The notes under the pieces are model-generated. The model was not told where the DNA came from, did not search any database, and saw only the letters and a list, made by a program, of their open reading frames with translations. Of a stretch of DNA of 6,234 nucleotides, positions 1 to 6,234 are shown piece by piece. Made by a program: the position numbers and the translations under genes. Numbering within the stretch: the first letter of the stretch is position 1; each line of letters begins with the position of its first letter. Location of the stretch: NCBI GenBank assembly GCA_028278005.1, contig JANQFD010000015.1:1-6234 (forward strand). The letters are read 5' to 3'. The DNA is from Chlorobium sp. (GTDB lineage: Bacteria > Bacteroidota > Chlorobiia > Chlorobiales > Chlorobiaceae).

Positions 1-1650
1 GAGATTTGCAATGGAGCCATCGAGTTCACTGCCGTAGTCTCTCGGCCTCAAACCTTTCCCGGCATCATTCCCGGTTTGGACTCCTCTATTGCTCCGGTCA
101 ACGATCGTGTGCTTTCCCCTGACAAACGAAGTGCTTTCACCCGCATCGTACAAGTAATTTCTCGGCTGTGACCCTTCCCGAACCCTGGCCCTCCCGCTTC
201 TGTCAACCAGTTCATCTTCCCCCTCACCGCCAACAACACGGATAATGATCCCCTCTTTTGTCTGCCCGCCGCTTATATCAGCACGGTCGTCACCTCCCAG
301 CAGGTACAAACGAACTTCAGAGGTTTGATCCGGGTAGAAAACCCTGGAATAAAACGGTTTCGTTTCCACCGTTGCACTACCGTCCGAAACCCTGAAGATA
401 TCGATCCCCACACTTCCGTCACTGTTGCGCGTCAGACGGGCGTCTTCTTCCTTGTCACTGGCATAGATATCAACCTCTTGCGCATAAATCCGATAGAGCT
501 CGTCCGAAGCCTCTTTCAGAAGGTCCCGCCTTGACTTGAGGTCGTGAACGATCCGTCTCCCCTCCTTGCTATACATCCCGGCAGGCATCCGGCTGACAGC
601 TTCTTCAATAACCCCGTCCGTAAGAACCCCCTGCAGTTCAAGCGCTGTACGTTCCCATTCAAGACGGTCGAGCGAGGAAAAAACAAGTCTGTCGATCGGA
701 CGGCCCGACCAGGAAAGGAAGTAAACCTCGTCAAGATCATCGCTGAACCCTTCTATCTGGGGGATAATCTGGGTAATAACCCAGGAAAACAATCCATCCT
801 GGCGTGAAAAAGCATTGTCACGGTCCTTCGGGACCGGTTTCCAGGTGACGATCCCATTATCATCCTTAAATCCGGCCCAACGCCATTGCCCCACATGCCT
901 GTCCCAGTCACCGACAAGAATATCGATCAGTCGGGCCCTGAGATAAGCACTTGCGTCAACAACATGCCTGTTGTCCTTCCGGAGTCTTCCAACCATCGAT
1001 GATGTTTTGACAACTTTATCCGCGCCGGCGAATGCATTTTCCGGGCCGTCATTCTCATCGGGATGCTCTTCAATCGTACCGAGCAGACCGGCAAATTCAT
1101 CGTGGTACTTTCCAAGAACCTCCCTGTCGTATGGCATGATAACAAACCGTGCAGGAGCATGTAAGACACCGGCCGCATCGAGCAGGGGAGAAATAACGGC
1201 AGGGCTTGCCGGATTTGCCGAGCTAACCTGATCCTGAACCACATCTGAAACTATTGTGTTTCGAAGTTTTTCAGGCATTCCCCTTGCCGGGTCCTTGTCA
1301 ACTGTTCTGAAACGATACTCCCTGCCATCGGCGCCCTTAAAACGCAGACTTATTGTCTGGAAACCTCCTCCTTTTTTCAACGGCGTCAAACCTCCGGCAA
1401 AACTGTCGAGGTCAAGAACCTCCACATCAACAGGAGAAGTCCAGAGTGAACGCCAGTGATCGCCAAACAGCAGGCGATGAACGGCACCCGCCCTGTAGTG
1501 CTCTCCGGGAACGACCTGCACTGTTTTTTGATCACCTAAAACAGAACGGGGAATTTTCTGTGGCTGAGCCTGAACGATCAGGTGGGTGGAGAAAAAGGAA
1601 GCGGCAACAGCCAGCGCTGTAACAACAATACTTTTCCGGAAAAATAACAT
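1..1650 (-). CDS. Exported protein with atypical-kinase-like core (CotH/Fam20C/HipA-like motifs), 3' end outside window
   Basis: The frame is open from an ATG at 1650 to base 1, giving 550 visible residues and no stop, so the C-terminus is missing. An in-frame TGA seven codons upstream makes this the first possible ATG; a weak GGAAA precedes it. Residues 1-28 are a Sec signal peptide (RK, hydrophobic core, VQA before QPQ). The core then shows a glycine turn KKGGGFQT (92-99), the segment FRTVDKDP (114-121, K119 a candidate nucleotide-binding lysine), DNRHVVDASAYLRAR (226-240), GDWDRH followed by QWRW (247-258), and PVPKDRDNAF (272-281). In CotH, Fam20C and HipA folds a DRH/DRN catalytic loop is followed by an Asp-containing metal site; D250 and D276/D278 fit these roles. 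A Gly/Asp-rich stretch (450-483) follows. I recall Bacteroidota/Chlorobiota relatives that end in an outer-membrane beta-barrel, which could lie beyond the window. Substrate unknown; kinase activity is inferred from motifs only. Confidence 0.8.
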   Translation of the reverse strand, partial: MLFFRKSIVVTALAVAASFFSTHLIVQAQPQKIPRSVLGDQKTVQVVPGEHYRAGAVHRLLFGDHWRSLWTSPVDVEVLDLDSFAGGLTPLKKGGGFQTISLRFKGADGREYRFRTVDKDPARGMPEKLRNTIVSDVVQDQVSSANPASPAVISPLLDAAGVLHAPARFVIMPYDREVLGKYHDEFAGLLGTIEEHPDENDGPENAFAGADKVVKTSSMVGRLRKDNRHVVDASAYLRARLIDILVGDWDRHVGQWRWAGFKDDNGIVTWKPVPKDRDNAFSRQDGLFSWVITQIIPQIEGFSDDLDEVYFLSWSGRPIDRLVFSSLDRLEWERTALELQGVLTDGVIEEAVSRMPAGMYSKEGRRIVHDLKSRRDLLKEASDELYRIYAQEVDIYASDKEEDARLTRNSDGSVGIDIFRVSDGSATVETKPFYSRVFYPDQTSEVRLYLLGGDDRADISGGQTKEGIIIRVVGGEGEDELVDRSGRARVREGSQPRNYLYDAGESTSFVRGKHTIVDRSNRGVQTGNDAGKGLRPRDYGSELDGSIANL

Positions 1651-1707
1651 AACGTTTCCATGTAGGATTCATTCTCCGCTGCTTTCCAGACAATCGGTAC
1701 TGTAAAT

Positions 1708-1747
1708 ATACCAGTTTCATTGCAAATACCAGCTGCAAGGGTTTCAT
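1708..1747. repeat. Short interleaved direct repeats before the kinase-like gene
   Basis: On the plus strand ATACCAG occurs at 1708-1714 and 1726-1732, an 18-base period, and GTTTCAT occurs at 1714-1720 and 1741-1747. They lie 58-97 bases upstream of the start at 1650 and touch the end of the propeller gene. The arrangement could be a tandem regulator site, but seven-base repeats in A/T-rich DNA can also arise by chance. I found no convincing promoter pair beside them. Confidence 0.3.
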
Positions 1748-2673
1748 GGCAAGGCTGATCCTTGCTTGCGCAGGGAATACCTGAAAAGTGACGCATCGCC
1801 TCCAAATCCTTCATTGCTTATCAGCATCTCGCTATCGGATGTAAATGCGAGCCCCTCGGGCTGCGGATGATCGCCTGAAGGCAGTCGGACCGCAGCGATG
1901 AATTCTCCTTGAGAACTCAGTTCTACAAGCAGCTTTCCTTTCGCCGCGAGAATGAAAAAAGAACCGGAAGAAGGATGACGCTCTATTGCTGAAGGCTTGA
2001 ATTTTTGAAACGCACTCTTTTTTTTCAGGCTCTTGCCGTCTAAAAGAAAGCGGGGTTCTTTATCAAGCTTTTTTGTTTTCAGCGAGAACGAAAAAACAGG
2101 CTTTACCCGCGACTTCGCCTTTTTTTTCCGTAACAGCATCTCCCTTAGCGAAATATTACCCGGGTACTCTTTGCAGGAAAGCAGTAAAGCATCGGTCAGA
2201 GGATCGTAACATAAACCCTCGACGTCGAAAAGATCATTCAAAAATGTTTCATACCGCACGGCCTTTACCGCTTCTCCATCTTCCCCTTCAGAAAACTCGT
2301 AAATGACCCCCGCACTGGTTACCATGTAAAACCGCCCGCCGGATATCGCGATATCCTCGAAATCCTCCAGCACCTGATCATATCCATACCAGCGTTTTTC
2401 ATGGATATAAAACCGTTTGATGATCTTACCGGTCTGCATATCGATCTCATAGACCGCACCTTTTTCATCATCATGTGCAAACAGTCCCCCATCTTCCGAA
2501 ACAGCAATTCCAGAGATTTCCTTGAGTACGGCCGGAAGTTTCAATTTCTTTTCAGGATTATCGAGGTCATACCGTGAAAGCAGAGAATTTTCAGCGTGTA
2601 GCAATCCGTTGAACATAACGGAGACCAGTAAGACCGAAAACAGCACGAATGGCAATCGTCTCATAGCTATCAT
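1744..2673 (-). CDS. Secreted SdiA-regulated/YjiK-like beta-propeller protein
   Basis: This is a 309-residue protein from the ATG at 2673. An upstream in-frame start at 2721 exists, but 2673 is preceded by a purine-rich ribosome-binding stretch and begins a clean signal peptide: MIAMRR, a hydrophobic core, then LHA before ENS (cleavage after residue 27). The mature part has the spaced signatures of the SdiA-regulated/YjiK and esterase-like-phytase propeller group: KEISGIA (51-57), HDDE (67-70), FEDIA (105-109), DVEGL (150-154), PSAIERHP (227-234), QPEGLAF (271-277) and SNEG (286-289). These acidic turns recur once per blade, and in related propellers such residues bind metal. The family name reflects regulation of an enterobacterial member, and the biochemical role of most members is unknown. 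A strongly basic stretch at residues 182-226 interrupts the propeller repeats. Expected location is the periplasm or outer membrane. Family assignment is good; a phytase-like activity is only a possibility. Confidence 0.85.
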   Translation of the reverse strand: MIAMRRLPFVLFSVLLVSVMFNGLLHAENSLLSRYDLDNPEKKLKLPAVLKEISGIAVSEDGGLFAHDDEKGAVYEIDMQTGKIIKRFYIHEKRWYGYDQVLEDFEDIAISGGRFYMVTSAGVIYEFSEGEDGEAVKAVRYETFLNDLFDVEGLCYDPLTDALLLSCKEYPGNISLREMLLRKKKAKSRVKPVFSFSLKTKKLDKEPRFLLDGKSLKKKSAFQKFKPSAIERHPSSGSFFILAAKGKLLVELSSQGEFIAAVRLPSGDHPQPEGLAFTSDSEMLISNEGFGGDASLFRYSLRKQGSALP

Positions 2674-2692
2674 TGCAAACCCCCTTTTCCTT
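2674..2692 (-). promoter_or_regulatory. Purine-rich ribosome-binding region that decides the propeller gene's start
   Basis: Read on the minus strand, this stretch is AAGGAAAAGGGGG followed by TTTGCA and then the ATG at 2673. The G-run lies six bases before that ATG and the AAGGA about 14 bases before. No comparable site precedes the upstream in-frame start at 2721, and the next ATG at 2664 would be less well placed. It is the clearest Shine-Dalgarno-like site in the window. Confidence 0.6.
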
Positions 2693-2779
2693 GTGTGAAC
2701 TTCTATTCGCAAATCGTGCACCTTTCATCCCGATACAATGGTAACTCATGACAATGATTGGTGAACCGGTCACAGGAAT

Positions 2780-2801
2780 AAAAAAAGAGTCCGAATCCGG
2801 A
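2780..2801 (-). terminator. Weak intrinsic-terminator-like element after the calcineurin-like phosphoesterase gene
   Basis: Seventeen bases past the TGA of the gene at 2818, the minus strand reads TCCG-GATT-CGGA, then CTC and a run of seven T. The position and T-run suit a terminator, but the stem has only four base pairs. If it works, the propeller gene downstream needs its own promoter in the roughly 105 bases before 2673; I could not find a convincing -35/-10 pair there. Confidence 0.35.
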
Positions 2802-2817
2802 TGATCAATACTGCATT

Positions 2818-3897
2818 TCACGCGAGCAGATGAAGACGCGAGAACACATAGTCAAGGTGGTCCTCATTCAAAACGATTCTGTAATAGTTGGTCCCCTCGA
2901 GCCGAATCGGGCGGCTGTCACGATCACTCAGGAACTTCCTGCTTTGTTTGCTGTTGTACCAGTAAACAAGCCGGATCTTCTCACGATCGATTTCAAGCGC
3001 CGTAATTCCTCTTTTTCCGATGGCGCACCCGGAGTTAAAAACGCTCGGAATGGTGAGATTGTTGTAAACGCCGCTCCGCAAACCGATTTTTTTCCCCTGA
3101 TCGTAACAGGCGTCGAGCTCTTCCTTCAACGTCACTATCTTGTCTTTTATCGCGTCCCTCTCCACCGCTTCGGCAGCGGGAAATGCCCGGCAAAGCTCTT
3201 CAATACGGTAGTTAAGGTAATCAACCTTGGACAGGGACTCGAAAAGGGGACGGTGTGTATGACCGATAACAGAAACGATTTTGGCGTTATTGGAGAAGTC
3301 ATAGATGGATTTTTCAATCGCAAAACGGCGGCGGCTGTTATAGGCAATGGAAAAATTCCGGATACCGAAAGGTTTGGCGATATATCTCAGGAACCAGACG
3401 ACCGAACGACTGACAAACGGATAGGTTTCCCAGAGAAAAACCGATGCCTGATGGCCATGAAAAACAAGAATATCCTCTTCACGGTAACAGAGCTTCAATG
3501 ACTCCAGCAGATAAGGCGAGAGAATGTAACCCTTTTCATCCAGAAGCGAAGCATCGTGGTTTCCGAATGTTCTCAGAAAAAAACCGGCCTCGTTAAAACG
3601 CAGAAAAAGATCGTAGATATGACGCCACTCCGCAACGATATCATGGAGAGGAAATTTGAAAAGCTCTTCAATATCACCATTCAGAATAAGACTGTATTGC
3701 TCGGGCAGATAGTATTTGCCCATTACCGCCTCGACAAGGGGAGCATTGTGCCGGAATTCGTCACGTCTCCCTCCATTTCCCATATGCAGGTCGCTCAGGA
3801 TAAGGATCTTCGAACCCTGATCGAGCTCGATAGATTTTGATTTTTTCAGCAAACGCTCAAGGTGGGGATGCTTGTTGTTGGTATTGAGGAGTTTCAT
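2818..3897 (-). CDS. Calcineurin-like metallophosphoesterase
   Basis: A 359-residue protein from the ATG at 3897. A TTG two codons earlier (3903) is also in frame, with a TGA just before it; neither has a clear ribosome-binding site. The dinuclear-metal motifs of the calcineurin-like family are all present: SDLHMG (35-40, D36 and H38), NGDIEE (73-78, D75), GNHD (112-115), FHGHQ (146-150) and GHTHRP (212-217). There is no signal peptide, so it should act in the cytoplasm. The GDxxE and HGH pattern recalls LpxH-like lipid A precursor hydrolases, but the protein is longer than LpxH (about 240 residues). The region between GNHD and GHTH includes an aromatic/basic stretch (about 157-191) that could touch a membrane, and a charged, probably helical insert (about 219-268) follows GHTH. 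Metal-dependent phosphoester hydrolysis is well supported; the substrate is not. It lies 92 bases downstream of a second, unrelated phosphoesterase. Confidence 0.9.
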   Translation of the reverse strand: MKLLNTNNKHPHLERLLKKSKSIELDQGSKILILSDLHMGNGGRRDEFRHNAPLVEAVMGKYYLPEQYSLILNGDIEELFKFPLHDIVAEWRHIYDLFLRFNEAGFFLRTFGNHDASLLDEKGYILSPYLLESLKLCYREEDILVFHGHQASVFLWETYPFVSRSVVWFLRYIAKPFGIRNFSIAYNSRRRFAIEKSIYDFSNNAKIVSVIGHTHRPLFESLSKVDYLNYRIEELCRAFPAAEAVERDAIKDKIVTLKEELDACYDQGKKIGLRSGVYNNLTIPSVFNSGCAIGKRGITALEIDREKIRLVYWYNSKQSRKFLSDRDSRPIRLEGTNYYRIVLNEDHLDYVFSRLHLLA

Positions 3898-3956
3898 AGG
3901 CAATCGAGGGTATCAACAATGCTTTGGCTGCATTAAAGAATGAGCGTCATGCCGTT

Positions 3957-3984
3957 CATTTCCGATCAAGGATCGCTGGAAATG
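3957..3984 (-). other. Imperfect stem-loop just after the PHP gene
   Basis: Five bases after the PHP gene's TGA, the minus strand reads CATTTCC, a three-base bulge AGC, GATC, loop CTT, GATC, GGAAATG. The arms give 11 pairs around one bulge. No T-run follows on the minus strand, so it is not a classic intrinsic terminator. It could protect the 3' end of the transcript or slow read-through into the next gene, or it may be chance. Confidence 0.35.
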
Positions 3985-3989
3985 GTCAA

Positions 3990-4691
3990 TCATTTTATTT
4001 TTCCGCCTCGGTATAAAAAAAGAGATACCCTGTCATTATTTCTTATTGCTTCCTTTACAGCCTCAATATTTTTATCACATCTGAGCAGCGTCTTCCATGA
4101 AAGCAGATGCCGCTCCTCATGAAAATCTGAATTAGCGATATAATTAAACTTTTTCAAACCGACAACATTAAAGAGGTCATCCCTGTTTGCAACCTCCCAT
4201 GCATCGAACATGGCAGCGAGCCTTTCATGGTTTTTCCAGAGGTGTGCAGAGGGTTCCTCGCCCGAATGGTTCCTCACGTAAGGATGGCAGGCAACCGATA
4301 TTCCCTGCTGCTGTCTTATTTTCTCTATGATCTCTTCAACCGGAAGATCGGGAGAGATGTACTCCTTGATATCAAGAGCAAGAATATGGTATCGATCAGT
4401 ATTGTTCGTTATCTCGATCCCCGGCATCAGAAGCATACCGTACTTCTCCCAGGACTTTCTTGCAGCCATCCACAATGCTTCCTGGTACCTGCAGAAATCC
4501 TCCCTGCTGACAGCAAAGAGTTCAGATGCCGTTTTTTTTGACCTGTTTATGCTTCCACTGTCCAGGACATGATCGGTGACAGCAATAACATCAAAGCCGG
4601 ACTCGCCATAGAGTTCAACAACTCTCTTCAGCGAACAGTGGCCGTCGCTCCAATTGGTATGAATGTGAAAATCACAATAGAGCCATTGCAT
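3990..4691 (-). CDS. PHP-domain metal-dependent phosphoesterase
   Basis: A complete 233-residue protein. The ATG at 4691 is fixed by an in-frame TAA two codons upstream; there is no strong ribosome-binding site. All PHP-family metal ligand motifs are present in order: DFHIHTNWSDG (7-17, H9 and H11, D16), VTDH (38-41, D40 and H41), PGIEIT (90-95, E93), YHILALD (101-107, H102), ACHPY (134-138, H136) and NSDFH (187-191, D189 and H191). The set fits a trinuclear-metal phosphoesterase of the kind seen in histidinol phosphatase (HisK type), the PolX C-terminal domain and nucleoside 3',5'-bisphosphate phosphatases. It lacks any polymerase or helicase domain. About 48 residues separate VTDH from PGIEIT and look like a helical insert (SREDFCRYQEALWMAARKSW). 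It has no signal peptide and is cytoplasmic. The substrate cannot be read from the sequence; oligoribonuclease, nucleotide or sugar-phosphate phosphatase are all possible. Confidence 0.9.
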   Translation of the reverse strand: MQWLYCDFHIHTNWSDGHCSLKRVVELYGESGFDVIAVTDHVLDSGSINRSKKTASELFAVSREDFCRYQEALWMAARKSWEKYGMLLMPGIEITNNTDRYHILALDIKEYISPDLPVEEIIEKIRQQQGISVACHPYVRNHSGEEPSAHLWKNHERLAAMFDAWEVANRDDLFNVVGLKKFNYIANSDFHEERHLLSWKTLLRCDKNIEAVKEAIRNNDRVSLFLYRGGKIK

Positions 4692-4751
4692 AGTTTACAG
4701 CATATTCCACTGATAAAAAACCAACCATTCCAGGCGAAATCTAAGGAATAA

Positions 4752-4800
4752 TGCCCTGCAGGGTATGGCGTTCATGTGAACTTCATGAAAACTGTTTTCA
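4752..4800. repeat. Cluster of three inverted repeats between the AsmA-type and PHP genes
   Basis: Three inverted repeats follow one another in 49 bases. The first is the perfect palindrome CCCTGCAGGG (4754-4763), extended by a G-T mismatch or wobble and a T-A pair. The second is TTCATG, a seven-base loop, CATGAA (4771-4789). The third is TGAAAAC, one base, GTTTTCA (4786-4800), overlapping the second. They lie 23-72 bases past the AsmA-type stop and 60-109 bases before the PHP start. A run of six T on the minus strand (4715-4720) is too far from the palindrome for a standard terminator. They may be protein-binding sites or RNA hairpins; no function can be assigned. Confidence 0.45.
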
Positions 4801-4823
4801 AGCGTCAGTAATAATCCTGCCTC

Positions 4824-6234
4824 TTAAAACAGGTCAAGAACGCTTTTTCTTTTCGAAACACTGTCTGCAACACCGTTTTTTTGAGCTGATGCCTGTTTCG
4901 TTGAATCAATCGTTCTATCATTTTTTTTCAAGCTGTCGGCAGTTCCTGTTTCAGCAGAATCCGCCGATTCTTCAACCGGCTGTTTCGCGGGAGATGAAAG
5001 AATACCGTCAAGCAAGGGCTTGAGAATTCCCTCTGTCTGCTTTGCGCTATCGACTGTTTTTCCAGGCGAATCCTGACTGTCGCCCTGAAGAATAGTACGT
5101 ATCCCCTTCTTCACATTCTCTTTAAACCCGCCACTGTCTGCAGCACTGCTGTCCGGTTTCGATCCGGGCAAAATCCTGCTGAGAAGATCGTCTGCAACGT
5201 TTTTCTGCAGTTCTTCCTTGAGAGAGATGGCGATCCTGTCAGCTGTTTTTCCCAGGTCGAGCCCTATTTGAGGCTTTTGTATAGACCCTTTCAATACGGC
5301 ATCGACAATCACCGTATCAGGAAGGGTTACATTCCTGTCTTTTATTGGAAGCTTTGCAAGCAGACCGCCAAGTGTTTGAATCCCGGTCTTGCCGATATAC
5401 TTTTTTGGAATGACAAGACCGATCTTCCAGTCAAGGCTTTTATCAAATCCGGTAACACCTGAAGCGTTCAGCTTGATGTCATTGACCCTGAAAGAAAACG
5501 GAGCCGTTGTGACAAGACCTTTCTCAATGGCAAAATCAAGTGCTGCTTCAGGCACTTGCAGGGTATCCAGTTCTTCAACATCAAGAAGCAGGGCAAGCTT
5601 TCGGATAGGCGGAAAATCCTCGATTACCAGCCCTTTGGTCTCGATACTCCCTTTACCTGTCACTGTTTCCAGAACCGGCTTGAGGTTTTCATCAAGACGT
5701 GATCGCATGTTCAGTCTGGCAGAAACATCCCCTTTTGCATAATCGGCTACAGGAGCCACCGTTTCGAGCAGTTTCAAAGACTCGTATGAACGGGTAATAT
5801 TCATTTCTGCGGCAGTTATGCTGAAATCGGCATCCGTTTTTCCTCCTTTCGTGCTGTAAAAACCATTGACGGCAACACTTCCTCCAAGTGTCGCAGCGTT
5901 GATATCCCTGAACTCGAGTTTCTCGTCTTCCAGGATTACAACACCTTTTGCCTGCTCGAACAGCATCTCGCCAAACTTCACTTTGTCAAAATCACCGTTG
6001 ACTGTCATCGAGACACGACCCGGAAGCATGATCCCTTTCGCCTCTTCTTCGAGACTGCGATACTCGTCAAGCTGTACAAGATCTGAACGTACTGCCACCC
6101 TTCCCTCGAGGCTCCCTTTTCGCATGAGGTATGCGAGATAATTTTCCAGTCTCCCGTTTGCGGAATAATCGCTTTTCCCTGTTTTCATCTGCAGATCGAC
6201 AAGATCGAGATAACCGGGGGATACATTGAGTTGA
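4824..6234 (-). CDS. AsmA-family envelope protein, C-terminal part, 5' end outside window
   Basis: The frame enters from the right edge (first full codon 6231-6233) and ends at TAA 4824-4826, giving 469 residues. The ATG at 6188 is internal: in-frame coding with the same beta-rich pattern (GYLDLVDLQ) continues upstream of it. AsmA-like features include SANGRLENYL near the start, DFDKVKFGEM followed by a GGSVAVNGFYS turn, MRSRLDENLKPVLETVTGKG, then IEKGLVTTAPFSFRV and SLDWKIGLVIPKKYIG. AsmA-type proteins are anchored in the inner membrane and extend beta-rich repeats through the periplasm; some relatives help move phospholipids to the outer membrane. The N-terminal anchor would lie beyond the window. 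The last roughly 113 residues are a hydrophilic tail with nine Asp-Ser pairs and look disordered. The family call rests on overall pattern rather than a catalytic motif. Confidence 0.75.
   Translation of the reverse strand, partial: QLNVSPGYLDLVDLQMKTGKSDYSANGRLENYLAYLMRKGSLEGRVAVRSDLVQLDEYRSLEEEAKGIMLPGRVSMTVNGDFDKVKFGEMLFEQAKGVVILEDEKLEFRDINAATLGGSVAVNGFYSTKGGKTDADFSITAAEMNITRSYESLKLLETVAPVADYAKGDVSARLNMRSRLDENLKPVLETVTGKGSIETKGLVIEDFPPIRKLALLLDVEELDTLQVPEAALDFAIEKGLVTTAPFSFRVNDIKLNASGVTGFDKSLDWKIGLVIPKKYIGKTGIQTLGGLLAKLPIKDRNVTLPDTVIVDAVLKGSIQKPQIGLDLGKTADRIAISLKEELQKNVADDLLSRILPGSKPDSSAADSGGFKENVKKGIRTILQGDSQDSPGKTVDSAKQTEGILKPLLDGILSSPAKQPVEESADSAETGTADSLKKNDRTIDSTKQASAQKNGVADSVSKRKSVLDLF

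Noticed and set aside
48..1244. Several short frames on both strands in the left 1.2 kb
   Set aside because: They overlap the single long minus-strand frame from 1650 to base 1, which has a signal peptide and coherent motifs; the short ones are out-of-frame shadows.
1532..1814. Two overlapping minus-strand frames of 71-78 residues spanning the gap between the propeller and kinase-like genes
   Set aside because: They straddle the ends of both neighbours in other frames, show no domain or ribosome-binding site, and their composition looks like shifted coding sequence.
2674..2721. The 16-residue N-terminal extension of the propeller protein
   Set aside because: It would put a charged stretch before the signal peptide, lacks a ribosome-binding site, and overlaps the strong site that serves the ATG at 2673.
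2761..2773. GTGAACCGGTCAC symmetric site as an operator
   Set aside because: The symmetry is only four base pairs around a short centre, and no promoter was found beside it.
2830..3501. A 223-residue plus-strand open frame opposite the calcineurin-like gene
   Set aside because: It lies entirely antisense to a gene with complete catalytic motifs, has no recognisable domain, and reads as the complement of that coding sequence.
4715..4720. T-run on the minus strand as a terminator for the AsmA-type gene
   Set aside because: No stable stem sits directly before it; the nearest palindrome is over 30 bases away and the run is close to the PHP start.

Overview
The window holds five genes, all on the minus strand. 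The two outer ones run off the window: the gene at the right edge lacks its 5' end and the gene at the left edge lacks its 3' end. In transcription order they are an AsmA-type envelope protein (right edge to 4824), a PHP-domain metallophosphoesterase (4691-3990), a calcineurin-like metallophosphoesterase (3897-2818), a secreted SdiA-regulated/YjiK-like beta-propeller protein (2673-1744), and a large exported protein with an atypical-kinase-like core (1650 to the left edge). Gaps between genes are about 90-145 bases, with no overlaps. They could be one loose operon or several short units, and the sequence does not settle which. I see no RNA genes, mobile elements, CRISPR arrays or plus-strand genes.

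The organism is Gram-negative: it has an AsmA-type protein and two Sec-type signal peptides. Base composition is near balanced by eye, ribosome-binding sites are mostly weak, and the families (AsmA-like, YjiK-like propeller, and a GDWDRH-type exported protein) are ones I associate with Chlorobiota/Bacteroidota. A green-sulfur-bacterium-like genome (Chlorobium/Prosthecochloris) is my best guess, but it rests on impression and not on a search.

Three of the five products are envelope or exported proteins and two are predicted cytoplasmic phosphoesterases of unrelated folds. The most interesting item is the leftmost gene. After a signal peptide, its 550 visible residues carry a glycine-rich turn, a conserved-looking FRTVDKDP segment, a GDWDRH motif and a PVPKDRDNAF motif. 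The order and spacing resemble secreted or atypical kinases (CotH, Fam20C, HipA), and a Gly/Asp-rich segment follows. A kinase-like exported enzyme near two phosphoesterases and an AsmA-type protein suggests envelope phosphate chemistry, but that link is inference only.
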